From: Olivibacter sitiensis DSM 17696 | GTDB taxonomy: Bacteria > Bacteroidota > Bacteroidia > Sphingobacteriales > Sphingobacteriaceae | Length of the DNA: 64,000 nucleotides | Direction: 5' to 3' | Assembly: GCF_000427965.1 (NCBI RefSeq) | Contig: NZ_ATZA01000008.1 | Location: 13,752 to 77,751 of the forward strand | In this document: positions 25,288-35,552 of the stretch, in pieces | Position numbering within the stretch: position 1 is the stretch's first letter | Layout of the letters: every line of letters starts with the position of its first letter | The notes under the pieces: model-generated | The model's input: only the letters and a program-made list of their open reading frames with translations | Database searches by the model: none | Told to the model about the DNA's origin: nothing | Position numbers and translations under genes: made by a program

Positions 25288-25623
25288 TTATTTTTCGTTG
25301 AAGTACTTCGTCCTTAATTGTATCGCCCTTATAACTTGTGTATCTGGTACTTTACTTTGTTTCTTAATAAAACCGTGCGTTGAAACAACTAATGTATCAG
25401 ACGAGGAAGTTTTGTCCCAAAATGCCAAAAGTCTATATTGAATCCCTTGATATAAAGTTCTAAATTCCCATATGTCATTATTTAGCTTTTTGAATAATTC
25501 GGGATCGTGTTCCGTTTGGGCCTTACGAATATTGTAAAGTATTTTCTCATAGTGTTTGCGTTCCAGTCCTCTTAAAAACGCGAAAGCCTCATCCAAAAAT
25601 ACAATTTCAAAACGTTTGTTCAT
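25288..25623 (-). CDS. higB: HigB-type toxin (RelE superfamily, Gp49-like)
   Basis: 111 residues from ATG 25623 (MNKRFEIVFLDEA); the longer upstream frame is rejected because its first 53 residues are not family-like. The RelE/HigB fold is seen in IWEFRTLYQGIQYRLLAFWD and LVVSTHGFIKKQSKVPDTQVIRAI, the Gp49-like (DUF891) signature. HigB toxins cleave ribosome-bound mRNA. Paired with the XRE antitoxin just downstream. The region is AT-rich relative to the PULs, consistent with acquisition. Confidence 0.85.
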   Translation of the reverse strand: MNKRFEIVFLDEAFAFLRGLERKHYEKILYNIRKAQTEHDPELFKKLNNDIWEFRTLYQGIQYRLLAFWDKTSSSDTLVVSTHGFIKKQSKVPDTQVIRAIQLRTKYFNEK

Positions 25624-26035
25624 TGATTTCACATCCTGAAACAAAGATAGCGAAAGTTTCATTATAACGAAACTTTTGGTTTTGTGTTTTTGATTTGCTA
25701 GAAACAGGATGCAAATTTCCGAAGAGATGCTATAAGTCAACCTATCAGCGAGAGGAAAAAGAACGATATTTCGCTGATTCAACGTAAAATTGTTCTAAAC
25801 TTCTTAGTAAGATATGCCAAAATGTACCTTGAATGCTAGTAGCGGGAGGGCGAATCTCTTAATATAGTTAAAAACAGGGGCAATTTTTTAGCGTTGGTAT
25901 ATTAAATTGGCTTCAATCAAAATCAAAGATTCGCTACGCTCATCGTTCTTTTTCCGTTTAATTCTTTTGCCTGAGCACGCTCACAAAAGTCTTAAAACGA
26001 AAAAAAGCGACTTTTTACAGTCGCTCTTCAATCGG
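25624..26035. other. Intergenic region between higB and tRNA-Ser
   Basis: 412 nt without a credible gene. It contains the higBA promoter region, a 14-bp inverted repeat (GGAAAAAGAACGAT at 25754-25767 and its complement at 25942-25955) and the tRNA terminator at its right end. Confidence 0.5.
26001..26025 (-). terminator. Terminator of tRNA-Ser
   Basis: On the minus strand AGCGACT (26025-26019) pairs with AGTCGCT (26012-26006) around a 6-nt loop and is followed by TTTTTT, 11 nt past the tRNA 3' end. Confidence 0.8.
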
Positions 26036-26123
26036 CGGAGAGTGAGAGATTCGAACTCTCGATACCCTTTTGAGGTATACACACTTTCCAGGCGTGCTCC
26101 TTAAACCACTCGGACAACTCTCC
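26036..26123 (-). tRNA. tRNA-Ser (anticodon GGA)
   Basis: 88 nt. Acceptor stem GGAGAGT pairs with ACTCTCC, discriminator G, no encoded CCA. The anticodon stem CACGC/GTGTG encloses loop CTGGAAA, giving GGA. A long variable arm (TATACCTCAAAAGGGTATC) is the class II serine feature, and the T arm is GAGAGTTCGAATCTCTC. Confidence 0.95.
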
Positions 26124-26233
26124 TTGAGTTCTTTTTTGAGGACTGCAAACATAGGAAAAATAGGATGTATATGCAAACACATTTTTTCTTGCCTGTTCCT
26201 GCATACCATACCATACCTGCCATCCGGCCGGTC

Positions 26234-29002
26234 TCAGGAATAGTCGCCCTGCTGCTTTTTGAAAGCCGATGGGCTAATGCCATATTTGTTTTTGAAGAGC
26301 GTGGCGAAGTAAGTGGGTGAAGAAAAGCCGGTTTGGAGAGCAACTTCGTTGATCGGAATATCCATTTTCAGCAAGTGCTTGGATTTCTTCAACCTACGGT
26401 TCACAATATAATCGTTCACGCTGCAGTCCAAGAGGACTTTTACTTTACGATAAAGCTGTACACGTGATATACCTATCTGTTTGCAGATGGCATCCACGCC
26501 AAATTTTGAATCGCCCAAATGCTGTTCCACCAGTGCCGACAAGTTGTTGAGGAAACGCCTATCGGTAGTGCTAATGCTTGCCCCGTCGGTATCGTTGCTT
26601 GGCACTATCTCACTTACAAAACGTTGTTTCAGCCCTTGCCTGTTAGCAATCAGGTTGTGAATGATGGTCTTGAGGTGATTCACATTGAATGGTTTGGTCA
26701 GATAGGTATCGGCCATAGACATCAATCCCTCATTGATCTGCTCTTCGGTGTCCATAGCAGAGAGCAAGATGATGGGAGTCGACGAAGTTCGGGTATCGTT
26801 TTTCAAACTTTTTACCAGTTCGATGCCGCTTTTGCCGGGCATTACCACGTCGCTGATGATGAGGTCAGGCACCTTACTAAATGCAAGACGCATCCCGTCT
26901 TCGGCGTTGGTAGCCGAATAGATTTGATAGGAACTTCCCAGGGTAGCGTGTAGAAACCGTAAAATTTCCTCATTGTCGTCAATGATCAGCAGTGCATGTT
27001 CTCTAGGCACGCCACCGTCGTCAATGCCTTGGTCAGCTGAGTTCAACGATGTGTGAAATAAGTTGGCCTCCGAAATGCCTTTTTCCTGCTTGTCTTTCTC
27101 TGGTGTAGATTTTTCCAGTTCACTTAGGTGAGCATCACCTACGGGGAGGCGCAGAGCAAAAGAAGTACCTTCATTCTCCTTACTGCTCACCGTAACGTTG
27201 CCATGATGCAGCTCAATGATATCTTTCACGAGTGCCAGCCCGATCCCAGAGCCACCCGTACTATATTCTCCTTGATAGAAGGGATCAAAAATATGCTCTA
27301 TATGGGCTTTGTTAATGCCTTTTCCATTGTCTATCACGCGAATCACAAGATAATCTCCAAAGGTATTTTGTTGTATTCGTATGGTGATCTTACCATTCTT
27401 GGGCGTGAATTTAAACGCATTGGAGAGCAGGTTGTACATTACTTTCTCCATTAGGTCGGCATCGAACCAAAGATGGGTGATAGCACTTCTGTTCTCTATC
27501 TGTATGGGTATGTTCTTTTGCATGGAGAGCGGCTTGAACGACTGGGCGATTTGGTGCATAAATTTATACACATTCTGCGAAGAAGCCCTTAGCTTGAGCT
27601 TTTCGTTCTCCAGTCTTTGCAGGTCTATCAATTCCGACACGAGGTTGAGCAATCGCAAGGCATTGCGCTTTATCAATAGCAATTGATCCTTGGCACTTAC
27701 GTTGAGCTCGCTAGTCCTTAGTAGCTCCTCAATAGGAGCCAGGATCAAGGTAAGAGGTGTTTTGAATTCGTGCGAGATATTGGTGAAGAAATTTATTTTT
27801 GCTTGCGATGCCTCTTTCACCCGATCGTTCATTTCAATAAGCTGTTGTTGCTGATTCCGAATTTCGGCATTCTGATGTTCCAAATGCTTGTTCTTGTCCC
27901 AATTGCTTTTCAATAGGTAAAAAGAGACCCCTGCGAATACGATGGCTAAGACCAGGCTCAGCACCAAGATATTGAGTACACTTTGTTGGTTTCTGTAGAC
28001 TTTGGCTTGCTCATCTAGGAGTTTTTGCTGCTCATCAATATCTTTTTGCTGATTGTCGATGCGGTCCGCCTGCATCTTCATCAACTCCACGTTGCTAGAG
28101 TCTATCACCAGGGTATGAAGCATGTTGTCCCGCTGATAGGGCGTTTTTTGCAATATGGCGACAGCAGTCTGCACAGCTTCCTTCCCGCCAGTAGCATAAA
28201 GCATAGACGCACTGACGAGCTTTTTGGATATGTTGTCTAAACCATTTCCCTCGCCAGGAAGCGCATCCACCCCCACGATCGTGAGGTTTTTGGCCACTCC
28301 TTTTTCTTGCAGCGCTAGCCTCGTTCCAAGTGCCATTTGGTCATTGAAGGCAAATATGGCATCTGTATTGGCTAGTTTCTGCATATTCAGCGCTACCATT
28401 TTGCTTGCCGTATCCTTGAGCCACTGTCCGTTCAGCGAGGCGATTACCTGCATCTGGAGATGTGGTTTCAGCGCTTCGCGAAATCCCTTTTGACGCTCTA
28501 TGGTTGCCGATGAGCCCGGCAGGCCGGTCACTTCTGCAACGCTGCCTTTTCCCCCCATTTTATGTGCTAGGTACTGACCGGCAAGGAAGCCTATGTTGTA
28601 ATTGTCCGCTCCCACATAGGCATTATACAGGCCAGAAGAGGTCTTTCTATCGGTGACGATAACGGGTATGCCCTGTTGAAATACGGAATCGACTATGGGC
28701 GTTAGCGGCTGCGCTTCATTGGGAGAGATGATCAAGAGATCTATCCCCTCTTTTAGCAAGGCATTGACTTGTTCAATTTGCATCTCGTTACTTCCCCCGG
28801 CATCCATGTATATAAATTCTACTTCTGGATGAAAGGACAGTTCGCGTTTCATCTCCTTCAACATGGTCTCCCGCCAGGCATCATTGCCGATACATTGCGA
28901 AAATGCTATCCTGTACTTCTTTTCCCCCTTGTTTTGGGAGCATGAAGGAAAGAAAATACAACATATGGCGCAAAGTACTATAAGAGAAAAAAAACGATGC
29001 AT
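26234..29002 (-). CDS. Hybrid two-component system regulator with sugar-binding sensor (PUL 2)
   Basis: 922 residues from ATG 29002. Order: signal/lipobox-like N-terminus (FPSC), a periplasmic-binding-protein domain of the ribose/LacI type (about 28-315: YRIAFSQCIGNDAWRETM, ISPNEAQPLTPIVD, TDRKTSSGLYNAYVGADNY), linker, transmembrane helix (about 345-366), HisKA with NISHEFKTPLTLILAPIEELL, HATPase (DNGKGI, GSGIGLALVKDI), receiver (LLIIDDNEEIL, LIISDVVMPGKSGIEL, YLTKPF) and an AraC HTH. BT1754 of Bacteroides thetaiotaomicron has this same architecture and binds fructose. Divergent from the transporter and GH32 genes, it presumably activates PUL 2 when fructose reaches the periplasm. Confidence 0.93.
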   Translation of the reverse strand: MHRFFSLIVLCAICCIFFPSCSQNKGEKKYRIAFSQCIGNDAWRETMLKEMKRELSFHPEVEFIYMDAGGSNEMQIEQVNALLKEGIDLLIISPNEAQPLTPIVDSVFQQGIPVIVTDRKTSSGLYNAYVGADNYNIGFLAGQYLAHKMGGKGSVAEVTGLPGSSATIERQKGFREALKPHLQMQVIASLNGQWLKDTASKMVALNMQKLANTDAIFAFNDQMALGTRLALQEKGVAKNLTIVGVDALPGEGNGLDNISKKLVSASMLYATGGKEAVQTAVAILQKTPYQRDNMLHTLVIDSSNVELMKMQADRIDNQQKDIDEQQKLLDEQAKVYRNQQSVLNILVLSLVLAIVFAGVSFYLLKSNWDKNKHLEHQNAEIRNQQQQLIEMNDRVKEASQAKINFFTNISHEFKTPLTLILAPIEELLRTSELNVSAKDQLLLIKRNALRLLNLVSELIDLQRLENEKLKLRASSQNVYKFMHQIAQSFKPLSMQKNIPIQIENRSAITHLWFDADLMEKVMYNLLSNAFKFTPKNGKITIRIQQNTFGDYLVIRVIDNGKGINKAHIEHIFDPFYQGEYSTGGSGIGLALVKDIIELHHGNVTVSSKENEGTSFALRLPVGDAHLSELEKSTPEKDKQEKGISEANLFHTSLNSADQGIDDGGVPREHALLIIDDNEEILRFLHATLGSSYQIYSATNAEDGMRLAFSKVPDLIISDVVMPGKSGIELVKSLKNDTRTSSTPIILLSAMDTEEQINEGLMSMADTYLTKPFNVNHLKTIIHNLIANRQGLKQRFVSEIVPSNDTDGASISTTDRRFLNNLSALVEQHLGDSKFGVDAICKQIGISRVQLYRKVKVLLDCSVNDYIVNRRLKKSKHLLKMDIPINEVALQTGFSSPTYFATLFKNKYGISPSAFKKQQGDYS

Positions 29003-29305
29003 AGATAGCCTGCCTTTAAAGTTTATTGGTGAAAGGTACAAATTTTTCTTTTTTTGAGCGGTCAGGCTCGGTGAAGTGTGTTGAAAATACACTATTCATC
29101 AAACTGCTCTTTATGGTTCAATATTTAAGGTTTATAATACAAAATTAAATTATCAAAAACTAATTGTTAAATTAAAGTTTTGTTTTACAGTGATTTATGG
29201 TTATGTAATATTTAGGTACATTTTTTAAATAATTTGAAACTATAGACCCTATAAAAAGTACGCGATCTGTCTACTTTAGCATCTATAAACCTAAAGAAGA
29301 TAGTT
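29003..29305. other. Divergent promoter region of PUL 2
   Basis: 303 nt, AT-rich. On the minus strand TACCTTTC (29038-29031), one base off TAnnTTTG, lies 28 nt before the regulator ATG. On the plus strand TACTTTAG (29272-29279) is a weaker candidate before the transporter. AraC-type binding sites are expected here but cannot be identified by eye. Confidence 0.4.
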
Positions 29306-30646
29306 GTGACTAAAAATTTGGCATTAGCATGGTCATTTGTGGTGGCCTTAGGCGGTTTCCTTTTTGGATTTGATACCGCGGTCATCTCTGGTGCAGAGCA
29401 GTCCGTTCAAAACTATTGGAAGCTCAATGATTTCGAGCATGGGCTAACTATGGCTATCGCATTAATCGGTACTATAGTAGGCGCGGTAATGGGCGCTTAT
29501 CCTTCCGATAAACTTGGCCGGCGCAATACCTTGTTCCTCGTTGCATTGCTTTATCTCTTTTCTGCTTTGGGGACAGCGCTAGCCCAAGAATGGACAATAT
29601 TCGTTTTATTTAGACTTCTAGGTGGTATAGGGGTAGGGATAAGCTCGGTGACGGCACCTATCTATATTGCTGAAATTTCTCCCGCCAGCTCTAGGGATAA
29701 ACTTGTAGGCCTGTTTCAATTCAATATAGTCTTGGGGATCCTTATCGCTTATCTTTCCAATTATTATTTGGATCAGTTGGGCGTACAGTCCTGGCGTTGG
29801 ATGCTGGGCGTGCAGGCCGTTCCCTCGCTTGTTTTCTTCTTTCTCATCTTTTTGGTTCCCGAAAGCCCTACGTGGCTACTGCTATATAAGCAAGATAAAG
29901 AAGGTGCCGAAAAGGTTTTGAGAAAAATGAATCCAGAAAACCATGAGCAAGAATTGGAACGGATAAAACAGCAAAATACACAAAGGGTTGGAACAGCCAA
30001 AGATTGGGCAATTCTTTGGGATAGAAAATACCGTTTTCCCGTGGTACTTGCCGTGCTGTTCGTCTTATTCAATCAGGCATCGGGTATCAATACCATTATT
30101 TATTATGCGCCACGGGTATTTGAAATGGCAGGTTTGGGCACGCAGGGCTCCTTATTATCAACGGTAGCTATTGGGTTGGTCAATTTTGCCTTTACCCTGA
30201 TAGCCATCAATTTCATTGACCGGATAGGCCGCCGCAAACTCATGCTGATAGGTTCATTGGGCCTTATAGTTACCTTGCTTATGGTATCTTCCGCATTTTA
30301 TAGCAAAGATACCGATGGAATGAATATTACCCTATATCTCATGATGTATGTGGCTTTCTTTGCCTTGTCGCAAGGAGCGGTAATTTGGGTTTTTATAGCT
30401 GAAATATTTCCCGAAGAGATACGTGCGAAAGGGAAGGCCTTAGGCAGCCTTAGCCTTTGGGTATTAGCGGCACTCGTGACATTCTTTTTCCCTACGGTTA
30501 CGGCTTTTTTGGGAGGGGGCAATACCTTTTTGTTGTTTGCTATTTGCATGGTACTGCAGTTGGTATTTGTTTGGAAATGGATGCCCGAAACTATGGATAA
30601 ATCGTTGGAGCGAATGGAGAAAAATATGATAACGCAAACAAGATAA
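29306..30646 (+). CDS. Sugar porter of the MFS (probable fructose importer, PUL 2)
   Basis: 446 residues starting from GTG 29306; no in-frame ATG stands in a plausible place. Sugar porter (SP) family motifs: GFLFGFDTAVISGAEQ, SDKLGRRNTLFLVALL, VPESPTWLLL, FNQASGINTIIYYAPRVFEM, DRIGRRKLMLIG. Twelve hydrophobic segments. It would take monosaccharide (fructose by context) across the inner membrane. The equivalent gene in the B. thetaiotaomicron levan locus is BT1758. It starts the PUL 2 operon, 56 nt before susC. Confidence 0.9.
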   Translation: MTKNLALAWSFVVALGGFLFGFDTAVISGAEQSVQNYWKLNDFEHGLTMAIALIGTIVGAVMGAYPSDKLGRRNTLFLVALLYLFSALGTALAQEWTIFVLFRLLGGIGVGISSVTAPIYIAEISPASSRDKLVGLFQFNIVLGILIAYLSNYYLDQLGVQSWRWMLGVQAVPSLVFFFLIFLVPESPTWLLLYKQDKEGAEKVLRKMNPENHEQELERIKQQNTQRVGTAKDWAILWDRKYRFPVVLAVLFVLFNQASGINTIIYYAPRVFEMAGLGTQGSLLSTVAIGLVNFAFTLIAINFIDRIGRRKLMLIGSLGLIVTLLMVSSAFYSKDTDGMNITLYLMMYVAFFALSQGAVIWVFIAEIFPEEIRAKGKALGSLSLWVLAALVTFFFPTVTAFLGGGNTFLLFAICMVLQLVFVWKWMPETMDKSLERMEKNMITQTR

Positions 30647-30702
30647 TAACGCAATTAAACAGAGTAAACCAATAAAATAAACTGATAAACCAATATGAAG
30701 CT

Positions 30703-33700
30703 ATGAAGAAAAGACTATTGTTTCTATTATTTACGATGTCACTTGTTTTTAACGTACGAGGCCAAACGCCGCAAGTTTCGGGCAAAGTGACAGACTTGGG
30801 CGGAAAGCCGTTAGATGGGGTAACGGTTACCCTGGAAGGGACTACCACCATTGTGGTTTCCAATAGCGATGGGACCTATTCCATTGCTGCCAAGCCCGGA
30901 CAAACGCTAATTTTCTCGATAGTAGGTGCTGACGCCGTAAGGCGGACCATTGAGGGCACAGACCAGCCAATAAACGTACAGTTAGACCTCAATTACAACC
31001 TCGATGAGGTCGTGGTAACTGGCTACCAAACAGAGAGAAAAAAAGACCTTACCGGTGCGGTAGCCATTGTTGATGTGGAAGAAATGCGCAAACAGGCCGT
31101 GGCCAACCCCATGAAGGCTTTGCAAGGACAGGTACCGGGCATGTATATCACGGGCAATGGCGCTCCAAGTTCGCCCGCTACCGTCCGTATACGTGGTGTC
31201 GGCACGCTTAATAACAACGATCCATTGTATATCATCGATGGGGTACCTACCAAAGCAGGCATGCATGAGATCAATCAAGCAGATATCGAGTCCATGCAAG
31301 TGTTGAAAGACGCTTCCGCGGCCAGTATCTATGGCTCACGTGCCGCCAATGGTGTCATCGTCATTACCACCAAGCATGGCAAGCAGGGTAGCACACAACT
31401 CAATGCCAACGTCTATTCTTCCTTGTCTTCCTATGTCAATAGGGTGAAAATGCTGGATACAGAAGGATACGGCAGGGCTTTGTGGCAGGCAAGCGTCAAC
31501 AGTGGCAGCGATCCCAATGCCAGCGGACTTCCATACCGCTACGATTGGCAGGTCGATCCCAATACTAACTTGCCGGTCCTAAATAACATCTATGTGCCAG
31601 AATATTTGGACGAAGCCCATACCATGCGTTCGGCCAATACGGATTGGTTTGACGAGATATCGCAGATCGGTGTAGTGCAAAACTACGACGTGCAATTGTC
31701 CAATGGTACAGAAAACGGCAATTACCTGCTTTCACTGGGCTATTTTGACAACAAAGGCGTAGTAAGGACAACAGGGTTCAATCGTATTTCTGCACGATTC
31801 AACTCAGACTATAAACTGTTCGACGGCAGGCTAACCATCGGAGAGAACATGAGTTTAACGAAGACGAGGGAGGTGGCCACTACGCCGCTCAACGAGTCTA
31901 CGCAGGCACTGCCCATTATCCCGTGCACACGGTAGACGGCATAGGCTGGGGCGGTCCTGTCGATGGCATGAACGACAGACAAAATCCCGTTCGTGTCCTC
32001 GAAGACAATAAGCAGAACGGTTATCATTATTTGCGCCTATTCGGGAACTTCTTTGCCGATGTGAAGATTTTGCAAAACCTCACCTTCCGCTCCAATGTAG
32101 GTATCGACTATGGAAGCAATACATCCAGAAATTGGCAGAAAAAATACCAGTCCGGTTATTTGGTGAACGACGTGAATCGCGTCATCAATCGGCAAAGCAA
32201 TAGTGTAAAGACTACTTGGTCCAATACACTTAACTACAACCTGGTAATGGATAAGCATCGATTGGATGTATTGGGGGGTACGGAATATTACGTGGAGGAT
32301 TTCAGTGAGTTCATGGCCTCGCGGGAAGGTTATATCCTGGAGGATCCAGATTACATGTACCTCGATGCAGGCACCGGACTCAAGGACAACGAAGGCTTTG
32401 GTGCCAAGCATGTGCTACTATCCTATTTTGCCAAGGCCAACTATTCTTATTTGGACAGGTACTTGCTTTCCGCCACCTTGCGCTATGACGGTTCCTCCCG
32501 TTTTGGTGAGAACAACCGCTTTGGTACCTTCCCTGCATTTTCGGCCGGTTGGCGTATCAGTGAAGAGGCCTTTATCAAAAATGCTACCTCCCTATTCGAC
32601 GATTTGAAATTGCGATTTGGATGGGGGATGACCGGCAATCAGGAAATAAACAACAACGCCATCTATAATATTTACTTGGCTAACTATGATTTTACTTCCT
32701 ATGACATCAACGGCAATAAAAGTGGTGTCTTGCCCTCCGGTGTGTTCTTGTCCCAAAATGCCAATCCCGATCTGCGGTGGGAAGCCACCAGCATGAGCAA
32801 TGCAGGTATTGACTTCTCTTTCCTGAACCAAAAGCTATATGGTAGCGTAGACGCCTACTTGAAGAAGACCTCAGATATCCTTTTGCTACCGCCTTATATT
32901 GGCACGCTGGGAGAAGGAGGGAATAAATGGGTGAACGGTGCTTCCATGGAAAACAAAGGTCTGGAAATCGTTCTAGGCCATCGGGGCAATATCAACGAAG
33001 ACCTGAAGTTGGACATTACGGCCAATTTGGATATCGTGAGGAACAAGGTGACGCACCTGCCGGATGAAGTGGTCAATGCATATGGGGGCGACGGCAGGGG
33101 GCAAAATATCCTTGGACGTACTTTGGACTCGTATTTTGGATACGTAGCCGACGGCATTTTCAGGACACAGCAAGAAGTAGACGAACATGCCAATCAGCCG
33201 GGCAAAGGGATGGGACGTATCCGTTTTGTCGATTTGAACGGCGACGGGGTCATTAACGACTTCGACCGAACTTGGATAGGAGTCCCCATACCCAAATTTA
33301 CCTATGGCTTTAATGCGGCTGTGAACTATAAAAATTTCGACCTGTCGTTCTTCCTGCAGGGAATAGGTCCCGTAGACGTAAACAATGAATTTAAGATATA
33401 TACCGACTTCTGGAGTGCCATCGAATCTTCTTCCAATAAAGGAGCTCGTCTCCTGGACGCCTGGTCACCCAGCAATCCCAATTCGGACATCCCTGCGGCA
33501 TCCTTGACGGACGATAACTGGGAAGCGCGGCTTTCTACCTACCACATCGAGAATGGCACTTATCTGAAATTAAGGAATGCGCAGATTGGCTATACGTTTA
33601 GTAAGGAACTGCTGAACAAGCTGAAAATGCAGTCCTTGCGTATTTACGTGGGAGGTGACAACCTGGGGATCTTATACAAATCAGGGTCTTATACGGGCTT

Positions 33701-33773
33701 GGATCCGGAAAATCCCGGTTTTGGATACCCCAACCCCCTGGTCGTCACGGCAGGTGTTAACGTACGGTTTTAA
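30703..33773 (+). pseudogene. SusC/RagA-type transporter, frameshifted (PUL 2)
   Basis: Two open frames together encode a complete SusC: signal peptide, carboxypeptidase-D-like domain, plug (VVTGYQTERKKDLTGAV, RIRGVGTLNNNDPLYIIDGVPT) and barrel ending NVRF. The first frame stops at 31933-31935 after residue 410; the barrel continues in the frame entered near 31920. Reading ATC-CCG-TGC as ATC-CCC-GTG would restore LPIIPVHTVDGIGWGG, so one C is missing from a C run. Either a real one-base deletion or a sequencing/assembly error. No slippery heptamer is present. If real, the outer-membrane pore of the fructan system is truncated and non-functional. The restored protein would be about 1023 residues. 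Confidence 0.9.
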
Positions 33774-33801
33774 GTCAATGTGCAATAAAACGATATAGGC
33801 A

Positions 33802-35538
33802 ATGAAAAAGATAGTTGAAAATAGATATAAAATTATACTGATGATATGGGCTATGGCTATGGTCAGTAGCTGTAGCAATGTGCTCGATGTAGGGCCAAGG
33901 GGCGCCCTCAATGAAGATCAGGTGTCCAATCCAGAGCAGGCAGAAGGTTTCGTGATTGCCGCTTATTCCCAGTTGGGAAATGACGAAATGAACCGCTCTT
34001 TTAGCATGTATCAGTACGGTAATGTGCGGGCAGACGATGCCTACAAAGGTGGTGGCGGCATCAATGACGGGGATGTATTCCATTTTATGGAAACATTCAC
34101 TACCTCGCGTCCCGACCAATGGAATTACGATGTCATGTGGTACAATATATATGTAGGTATAAGAAGGTGCAATGAAGGACTTAGAATCCTCGACAAATTT
34201 ACCGAGGATGAATATCCTTTGGTGGCAGTACGTAAGGGCGAACTGCGTTTTTTGCGTGGCTATTGGTACCTCATGCTGGAAAACCTGTTTAAGAATATCC
34301 CTTATATAGATGAACATGTCGCCGTAGACGACTACAAGCTGGTGCTGAACAACGAATTTACCCGGGATGAGATTCTGGAGAAAATCGCTGCCGATTTTGA
34401 ATATGCAGTGGAGGTCTTGCCCGCCACGCAACCACAGGTCGGTAGGGCAAACCGTATAGCAGCTTATGCATTTCTTGCCAAAACCAGGCTTTTCCAGGCT
34501 TACGAGCAGAGTGCTTCCCACGCGGTAAGCAACATCAATCCTACTCGGCTGGAACAAGTGGTGGCTGCTGCCGATCAGGTGGTCGCCTCTGGCTATAGCC
34601 TGCAGCCCGACTTTGCCAATAATTTCTTGCCCGGATCATATGAGAATGGCATGGAGGCACTTATTTCCGTGCAGTATTCTGCCAATGACGGTGTTACCAG
34701 CAGTGGCGGTGGCGATACCCGCGGCCGCGTTAACTTTGGCGATATCCTTACCGTACCGCAAGGCATTGGCTGTTGCGATTTCCAAAAGCCATCGCAAACC
34801 TTGGTCAATGCCTTTCGTACCAACGCAAATGGAATCCCCTTGTTGGACAATTACAACCAGCAAAACGTAGACTTTGCCATCCACACCGTAGATCCACGTA
34901 TAGACCATACGGTTTCGAGGCCGGGCGCCCCATGGAAATATGAGCCAAATCGCGTGGTAACTACCTCATGGAGCAGGGCAACAGCCATATATGGCACCTA
35001 TAACTCCATGAAAGAAAACGTATCGCCAGATTGCGATTGCTTTATAAATATTGCTCCTTTCTTTGGCAATACCAAGGCAAGGATTATGATGCGCTATGCC
35101 AACGTGCTCTTGTTTAAGGCCGAAGCCCTGATTGAGCTGGGAAGGCAGGACGAAGCATTGCCACTCATCAATGAAGTGCGCAGCAGGGCAGCGGCGAGTA
35201 CCGAGAGACTGGTACAAGCAAACGGACAACCAACGTCCAACTATGCCATTGACCAGTACGTGCCCGGAGAAAACATCGTATGGAATCAGGAAAATGCACG
35301 CAAGGCAATGCGGTTTGAACGCAGGCTGGAGCTGGCATTGGAGGGCGAACGTTTCTTTGATCTGATGCGTTGGGGCATTGCCGATCAAACGCTCAATGCC
35401 TTCTTTAACGCAGAGAGAGGTACAAGGAGTATTTATCAAGGTGCCAATTTCACCAAGGGAAGGGATGAATTCTTGCCCATACCGCAAAATCAGATCTTTT
35501 GGAGCGAAAATCGATACGTTCAAAATCCAGGCTATTAA
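33802..35538 (+). CDS. SusD/RagB-type lipoprotein (PUL 2)
   Basis: 578 residues with lipobox MVSSC (Cys about 24), an N-terminal LDVGPRGALNEDQVSNPEQAEGFVIAAYSQLG stretch and TPR-like helices. C-terminal RFERRLELALEGERFFDLMRWGIA...FLPIPQNQIFWSENRYVQNPGY is the usual SusD ending. It should bind fructan at the surface and cap the SusC barrel. It is intact although its partner susC is frameshifted. 28 nt after susC, 14 nt before the next gene. Confidence 0.94.
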   Translation: MKKIVENRYKIILMIWAMAMVSSCSNVLDVGPRGALNEDQVSNPEQAEGFVIAAYSQLGNDEMNRSFSMYQYGNVRADDAYKGGGGINDGDVFHFMETFTTSRPDQWNYDVMWYNIYVGIRRCNEGLRILDKFTEDEYPLVAVRKGELRFLRGYWYLMLENLFKNIPYIDEHVAVDDYKLVLNNEFTRDEILEKIAADFEYAVEVLPATQPQVGRANRIAAYAFLAKTRLFQAYEQSASHAVSNINPTRLEQVVAAADQVVASGYSLQPDFANNFLPGSYENGMEALISVQYSANDGVTSSGGGDTRGRVNFGDILTVPQGIGCCDFQKPSQTLVNAFRTNANGIPLLDNYNQQNVDFAIHTVDPRIDHTVSRPGAPWKYEPNRVVTTSWSRATAIYGTYNSMKENVSPDCDCFINIAPFFGNTKARIMMRYANVLLFKAEALIELGRQDEALPLINEVRSRAAASTERLVQANGQPTSNYAIDQYVPGENIVWNQENARKAMRFERRLELALEGERFFDLMRWGIADQTLNAFFNAERGTRSIYQGANFTKGRDEFLPIPQNQIFWSENRYVQNPGY

Positions 35539-35552
35539 AATTATAAACAATT

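Noticed and set aside
31905-31940. Programmed ribosomal frameshift in susC
   Set aside because: No X-XXY-YYZ slippery heptamer and no evident downstream structure at the break; a deletion or error is simpler.
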